A stretch of DNA of 64,000 bases from JAVBJV01 sp031546815 (lineage in GTDB: Bacteria; Pseudomonadota; Alphaproteobacteria; Acetobacterales; Acetobacteraceae). The notes beneath the pieces are model-generated. The model worked only from the letters and a program-made list of their open reading frames with translations, was not told where the DNA came from and ran no database searches. The stretch covers positions 31,689 to 95,688 of the forward strand of contig JAVBJV010000011.1 of NCBI GenBank assembly GCA_031546815.1, written 5' to 3'. A program made the position numbers and the translations under genes. Shown here piece after piece: positions 60,133-64,000 of this stretch (positions are counted from its first letter, which is position 1; the number at the start of each line of letters is the position of its first letter).

Positions 60133-61707
60133 TTATTCCCCGACGCGCACGTAGCGCAGCGGGAAGTAGTTATCCGGCATCTGCGCGACCTGCACGTTTG
60201 ATCGCATTGCCCAGACCAGCTGCTGCTGGTGCAGCGGGATATACAGCGCCCGGTCGCGGATCAGAGTCAGCGCTTGGTTGATCAGCGTCTGCCGCTTGGC
60301 CTGATCGCTTTCCACCGCGATCTGCGAGATCATCTGATCCAGCTCGGGCACCGAGAACCCGCCATTGTTGAACACGCCCCGTGTACCGTCGCGCGTGCCG
60401 GCCAGACTGAACAGCGCGCTGATCGCGTCGCCCGCCACCGGTGTCCAGCCCAGCATGTAGAAGCTGGTGTTGTAACGCGGCGGGTTGATCTCGGCGAAGT
60501 AGCGCACGCGCGTCTGCGCCACCAGATTGATGCGGATGTTGATGCGCGCCAGCATCGCCACCACGGCCTGGCAGATCGCCTCGTCATTCACATAACGATC
60601 GTTCGGGCAGTCCATGGTCAGACTGAACCCGTTCGGATAACCGGCCTCGGCCAGCAGCTTCTTGGCGGCTTCCACATCCACCGGTGGGCGCTGGTCGATC
60701 GAGGCATCGAACCCATTCACCCCAGGCCCGATCATCAGAGCGGTCGGGCGCGACTGGCGGCGCATCACGCGCTGATGAATGGCCTGCGTGTCGATCGCCT
60801 GCCAGAAGGCGCGACGCACGCGTTCGTCCTGGAACGGGTTGCGGCCCTGCACGTCCGACTTCAGCAGCTCGGGCCGCATCTGGTCGAACCCAAGGAACAC
60901 GGTGCGCAGTTCGGGCATTTCCATCAGCTTGGCGCCCTGGGTGCGGCCGATGCGTTCCATGTCTTGCGGGGGCACGGTGTACATCATGTCGATCTCGCCC
61001 GACAGCAACGCCGCAACACGGGTGGCGCTGTTGGCGACCACGTTGAATTCCACCGTGTCCAGATTGTGCTCGGGCTTGTCCCACCAGTCCGGATTGCGGC
61101 GCAGCGTGGTCCGGCGATCGGGTTCGCGAATGCCCAGAATGAACGGGCCGGTGCCATTGGCGTGACGGGTGGCGAAATTCTCGGTCGAGGCGGTCAGGTC
61201 GGCCGGGGCGGTGGCGTTGTTCGCCTCGCACCACACCTTGCTCATGATCGACAGGCCGAACAGCTGGGCCGGCAGAATCGGGTTCGGTGCGTTGGTTTCT
61301 ATCTCGACGGTCAGGTCGTCGATCCGGCGCACTTCCTTGATCGAGGAGACGTATTCGACCACGTTCGACCCCTGCGCCCGCGCACGCTGGATGCTGAACA
61401 GCACGTCATCGGCCGAGAACGGCTCGCCCCCCTGGAACTTCACATTCGGGCGCAGATTGAACCGCCAGACGGTCGGCGCTGTCTGCTCCCAGCGCGTGGC
61501 CAGCGCCGGCTCCAGCGACATGTCACGCCCGCGCCGCACCAGCGGTTCGTAGATATTCGCCATGAACGACAGCTGGAAGGTTTCCTGCCGCGTATAGGGG
61601 TCCATTGAATTGACGTCGCCGTCATTCGCCCAGCGGAAATTGGCAGCCATCGCGGGCAGCGACAGCACCGAGGCAAGCAGCGCCACGGCCAGGGTGATTT
61701 TCTTCAT
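60133..61707 (-). CDS. Peptide/nickel-type ABC transporter substrate-binding protein, orphan
   Basis: A 524-residue family 5 solute-binding protein. After the signal MKKITLAVALLASVLSLPAMA it has FRWANDGDVNSMDPY, the family core LATRWEQTAPTVWRFNLRPNVKFQGGEPFSADDVLFSI, and the C-terminal YIPLHQQQLVWAM. It would bind peptides or small oligomers in the periplasm. GAGGGAC lies six bases before the start. No permease or ATPase genes accompany it. Confidence 0.93.
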   Translation of the reverse strand: MKKITLAVALLASVLSLPAMAANFRWANDGDVNSMDPYTRQETFQLSFMANIYEPLVRRGRDMSLEPALATRWEQTAPTVWRFNLRPNVKFQGGEPFSADDVLFSIQRARAQGSNVVEYVSSIKEVRRIDDLTVEIETNAPNPILPAQLFGLSIMSKVWCEANNATAPADLTASTENFATRHANGTGPFILGIREPDRRTTLRRNPDWWDKPEHNLDTVEFNVVANSATRVAALLSGEIDMMYTVPPQDMERIGRTQGAKLMEMPELRTVFLGFDQMRPELLKSDVQGRNPFQDERVRRAFWQAIDTQAIHQRVMRRQSRPTALMIGPGVNGFDASIDQRPPVDVEAAKKLLAEAGYPNGFSLTMDCPNDRYVNDEAICQAVVAMLARINIRINLVAQTRVRYFAEINPPRYNTSFYMLGWTPVAGDAISALFSLAGTRDGTRGVFNNGGFSVPELDQMISQIAVESDQAKRQTLINQALTLIRDRALYIPLHQQQLVWAMRSNVQVAQMPDNYFPLRYVRVGE

Positions 61708-61770
61708 GAAGCGTCCCTCGGTTTTTTTGATCGGGAACACGGTAGCGCAGGGACACCACAGCGCAAGAAA

Positions 61771-61799
61771 AAACGCCCGGACCAGAAGGTCGGGCGTTT
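61771..61799 (-). terminator. Terminator of the F0 ATP synthase operon
   Basis: AAACGCCCG (61771-61779) pairs with CGGGCGTTT (61791-61799). On the minus strand six T follow, just after the b-subunit stop. Confidence 0.85.
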
Positions 61800-61822
61800 C
61801 ATATTCCTTGCGGATCAGCGGT

Positions 61823-62347
61823 TTACGCTGCCTGCAGCGCCTTGGGGATGCCCGCAATGCTGCGGTCGAGCAGTGCCGCCTGGCTATCCGGCGTTGCGGT
61901 CGCGGCGATGACATCGCGTGCCGCGCTGCTGGCGATATCGGCCGCCAGACCACGCACTTCGCTGATCACGGCCTTCTCGGCCGAGGCGATCCGGTCGAGC
62001 GCCATCTTTTCACGGCGTGCCGCAACGGCCTTGGCTTCGGCTTCGGCAGCTTCGCGCACGCGCTTGGCTTCCTCGGTCGCGCCACGCAGCAGCGATTCGG
62101 CGTGTTCCTGCGCGATGAGGCGCTGGCGTTCGGCTTCCTGCAGCATCGCTTCGGCTTCGTGCCGCAGACGCGAGGCCTCGGCCAGATCCTTGCGGATCTG
62201 TTCGGCCTTGCCGTCCAGCGCCGATGTCAGGGCGCCCCAGATCTTCTTCCCGGCGAACAGGAAAAACAGGACGAAGCTGACGGCGACCCAGAACTGCGGG
62301 TTCAGCCAGAAATGTTCGTAATGATGGGCAGCGTGTTCTACTGGCAT
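61823..62347 (-). CDS. atpF: F0F1 ATP synthase subunit b
   Basis: A 174-residue stator subunit. It has a short periplasmic N-terminus, one membrane helix (FWVAVSFVLFFLFAGKKIW), and a long charged alpha-helical stalk rich in E, A, R and K that contacts F1. It is paired with the shorter-spaced b' gene upstream (five bases between them). The presence of two b-type genes is normal for alphaproteobacteria and phototrophs. Confidence 0.93.
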   Translation of the reverse strand: MPVEHAAHHYEHFWLNPQFWVAVSFVLFFLFAGKKIWGALTSALDGKAEQIRKDLAEASRLRHEAEAMLQEAERQRLIAQEHAESLLRGATEEAKRVREAAEAEAKAVAARREKMALDRIASAEKAVISEVRGLAADIASSAARDVIAATATPDSQAALLDRSIAGIPKALQAA

Positions 62348-62352
62348 AATGC

Positions 62353-62856
62353 TTATCCCTGCCCACGCGCTGCAAGCGCTGTTCCAACCGCCTGATCGAT
62401 GCGCCCCTGGTCGGGGGCCTGACCGGTCATGCGGGCGACCAGCGCCGCCGTCGTGTCTCCGGCCACCTGCCGCAACGCGCCCATCGCGGCATCCCGCGCT
62501 GTGGCGATACGTGCTTCGGCAGCAGCCAGTTGTTCTGTCAGGCGGGCATTCAGCACGGCGCTTTCCGCGGCAGCGGCGGCCTGTGCCTGTTCAATCGCCT
62601 GTGCAACCGCAGTCTGCGCTTCACTATGGGCTTTCGCCATGGCGGTCTTCAGCTGCGCCACCGCTTCATCGGCTTTCGCCTTGGCGGCCTGCGCCGCGGC
62701 GAGATCCGCGGCGATGGAGGCCGTACGGCTTTCCACCACTTCCGCCACACGCGGCAGGGCGATCTTTGCCAGCAGCAGGTAGAGGCCGGCGAAAATGATC
62801 GCCATCCACACCACCTGGCTGAGCGTCAGGGGATTTGCAAAATCGAGCTGGGGCAT
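62353..62856 (-). CDS. atpF': F0F1 ATP synthase subunit b'
   Basis: A 167-residue subunit with an N-terminal membrane helix (TLSQVVWMAIIFAGLYLLL) followed by VAEVVESRTASIAADLAAA and a long Ala/Lys/Glu-rich coiled coil. The b' lineage is recognised by the PRVAEVVESR pattern and its position before b. It lies 121 bases after atpE; that gap contains hairpins. Confidence 0.93.
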   Translation of the reverse strand: MPQLDFANPLTLSQVVWMAIIFAGLYLLLAKIALPRVAEVVESRTASIAADLAAAQAAKAKADEAVAQLKTAMAKAHSEAQTAVAQAIEQAQAAAAAESAVLNARLTEQLAAAEARIATARDAAMGALRQVAGDTTAALVARMTGQAPDQGRIDQAVGTALAARGQG

Positions 62857-62894
62857 AGCAGCCTCCCGCGCGGCGTTAACCGAAATAATCCGAA

Positions 62895-62970
62895 CCGGGT
62901 GCGAACACCCGGCGCTCCAGTCGTCAGACAGCCAGACACCCGGCCCGCCAGATGGCGAGCCGGACGTCCG
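62895..62970 (-). promoter_or_regulatory. Intercistronic hairpins between atpE and atpF'
   Basis: CCGGGTG (62895-62901) and CACCCGG (62906-62912) form a perfect stem with a CGAA tetraloop. A second imperfect stem-loop, CCGGC to GCCGG, spans about 62940-62963, and the palindrome CGGACGTCCG lies at 62961-62970. They sit in a 121-base gap unlike the short gaps elsewhere in the operon. They could protect or end the atpE message and help set the high copy number of subunit c. Confidence 0.5.
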
Positions 62971-62977
62971 AGCGTAA

Positions 62978-63202
62978 TCAGGCGAACAGGATCAGGAAGG
63001 CGATCAGCAGCGCAAACAGCGCCACAGCTTCGGTCAGCGCGAAGCCCAGAATCCCGATCGGGAACACCGCGTCGCGGGCCGAGGGGTTGCGGGCGACGCT
63101 GGTGATCAGCGACGAGAAGATGTTGCCAATGCCGAGGCCAACCCCGAAGAGGGCAATAACGGCAATACCAGCCCCGAGGGCTTTAGCAGCGGCGACTTCC
63201 AT
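62978..63202 (-). CDS. atpE: F0F1 ATP synthase subunit c
   Basis: A 74-residue hairpin of two membrane helices that forms the rotor ring. The first helix has the glycine pattern GVGLGIGNIF, the loop RNPSARD, and the second helix carries the ion-binding glutamate in ALTEAVALFALLIAF. The residues next to the glutamate do not show an obvious sodium-binding set, so proton coupling is likely. Confidence 0.96.
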   Translation of the reverse strand: MEVAAAKALGAGIAVIALFGVGLGIGNIFSSLITSVARNPSARDAVFPIGILGFALTEAVALFALLIAFLILFA

Positions 63203-63255
63203 GTATCCGGTTCCTTGTGTCTGGACTGTAGGCGTTAGTTGGACAGTTACGCGAC

Positions 63256-64000
63256 TTAGTGCAGGTGCACAGCGTCGTGCAGGTAGATGCAGGTCAGGAT
63301 CGCGAACACATAGGCCTGAAGGAAGGCCACCAGGAACTCGAACCCGATCAGGGCAACGTTCAGGGCAATCGGCGCAACCGAGCCGACAATGCCGACAACC
63401 CCGGCCCCGCCCATCAGCACCACGAAGGTGGCGAACACTTTCAGCATCACGTGGCCGGCCACCATGTTGGCGAACAGACGGATGGAGAGCGAAACAGGGC
63501 GAGACAGATAGGAGATGATTTCTACCGGGATAATAATCGGCGCCAGCATTTTGGGCGCCCCTTCCGGGAAGAAATACGAGAAGAAGTGCATGCCATGGAT
63601 GCGCAGCGCAACAACCGTCACCAGGACGATCACCATCAGCGCCAGCCCCAGAGTCACGGCAATATGGCTGGTATAGGTGAATGCATACGGCATCAGGCCG
63701 AGCACGTTCCCCATCAGCACGAAGAAGAAAAGGGTGAAGACAAACGGGAAGTAACGGCGGCCTTCATGACCGATCTGTTCCTCGACCATGCCCATGATGC
63801 CGCCATAGGCCATTTCGACCAGCGCCTGCATGCGCCCGGGAACGATGGCCTTGCTGCGCATCGCCATGATGATCGTGCAGACCACCAGCGCCGCGCCCAG
63901 CAGCATATACACATTGGCCTGGGTAAACCCGACCCCGAGCACCCCAAGGACAGGACTCAGTTCGAACTGGCTCAGCGCGTCGATCGCTTTCCCTTCGGCA
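63256..64000 (-). CDS. atpB: F0F1 ATP synthase subunit a (5' end beyond the window)
   Basis: The stator proton channel of F0. The visible part runs from the window edge (AEGKAIDALSQFELSP) to the stop at 63256, about 248 residues. It has five to six membrane segments, the essential arginine in SIRLFANMVAGH, and FLQAYVFAILTCIYL near the C-terminus. The reading frame is open to base 63999, so the start codon is probably just past the edge; a GTG at 63942 is internal. It is the first gene of the a-c-b'-b order. Confidence 0.95.
   Translation of the reverse strand, partial: AEGKAIDALSQFELSPVLGVLGVGFTQANVYMLLGAALVVCTIIMAMRSKAIVPGRMQALVEMAYGGIMGMVEEQIGHEGRRYFPFVFTLFFFVLMGNVLGLMPYAFTYTSHIAVTLGLALMVIVLVTVVALRIHGMHFFSYFFPEGAPKMLAPIIIPVEIISYLSRPVSLSIRLFANMVAGHVMLKVFATFVVLMGGAGVVGIVGSVAPIALNVALIGFEFLVAFLQAYVFAILTCIYLHDAVHLH

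Noticed and set aside
62353..62856. Duplicate b subunit as a recent gene duplication
   Set aside because: Separate b and b' genes are the normal arrangement in alphaproteobacteria, not an anomaly.
1..64000. Defence islands, CRISPR arrays, prophage, insertion sequences, tRNA genes
   Set aside because: I looked for repeat-spacer patterns, transposase or integrase motifs, tRNA cloverleaf signatures and toxin-antitoxin pairs and found none that I could support.

Overview
The window reads as a contiguous piece of a GC-rich alphaproteobacterial chromosome, most likely from the order Rhodospirillales (Acetobacteraceae-like). Reasons: the F0 genes run a-c-b'-b with a separate b' gene; there is a PetP/PetR regulator pair followed by an EnvZ-like kinase; EipB (DUF1849) periplasmic proteins are present; the blocks UbiK-YbjN-ProC, lgt-midA-pgeF and ppx-ppk-hda-AI-2E-pgsA // purM-purN are alphaproteobacterial arrangements. 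I see no tRNA, rRNA, insertion sequence, integrase, prophage or CRISPR array. The order assignment is inference; the class is well supported. No stretch longer than about 260 bases lacks a gene.

Layout. 0-9.2 kb: small lipoprotein, TetR/COQ9-fold protein, proC, YbjN and UbiK-type factor (minus); then a plus-strand run hldD-lgt-midA-pgeF-lipoprotein-prs-histidine phosphatase. 9.2-13.4 kb (minus): three tandem EipB paralogues, an orphan amino-acid binding protein and a hypothetical gene. 13.4-23.3 kb: aspS, divergent rnd with a short DUF817-like remnant, then a minus-strand polyphosphate/replication/membrane block (unknown gene, ppx, ppk, hda, AI-2E protein, CDP-alcohol phosphatidyltransferase). 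23.4-32.9 kb: purM-purN, a 43-residue membrane peptide resembling aa3 oxidase subunit IV, ndk, an ABC-F protein, a tricarboxylate-type binding protein, an ICMT-like methyltransferase, holC and two tandem M17 aminopeptidases. 33-42.2 kb: cysQ, Sua5, a zinc-ribbon membrane protein, FAD oxidase, pteridine-reductase-like SDR, folB, an AT-rich spacer with a perfect DnaA box, uvrC, pgsA, mobB, lipoprotein, moaD, moaE.

42.2-64 kb: a low-GC MmcQ/YjbR gene that looks acquired, a LysN-type aminotransferase, a perfect 17-bp palindrome upstream of petP-petR-sensor kinase, phasin, a surface-glycan group (GH5, GT2, GT39), DinB, a double-GNAT protein, two class I aminotransferases, a complete putrescine importer (potF-G-H-I), a Rap1a-like secreted protein with a glycine-zipper lipoprotein, an orphan peptide-binding protein, and the F0 ATP synthase genes, with atpB running off the right edge.

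How it works together: most genes are housekeeping (envelope biogenesis, purine and PRPP synthesis, polyphosphate, molybdopterin cofactor, replication, ATP synthesis) and are packed into operons by stop/start overlaps (ATGA, TGATG, TAATG, GTGA, TTGA). TTG or GTG starts are common at these joints. The window does not contain an obvious new defence or mobile system. The most distinctive items are the EipB triplication, the foreign MmcQ gene, the petP operator candidate, RNA hairpins in front of prs and one aspartate aminotransferase gene and inside the atp operon, a GH5 gene without a normal start codon, and the AT-rich spacer before uvrC.
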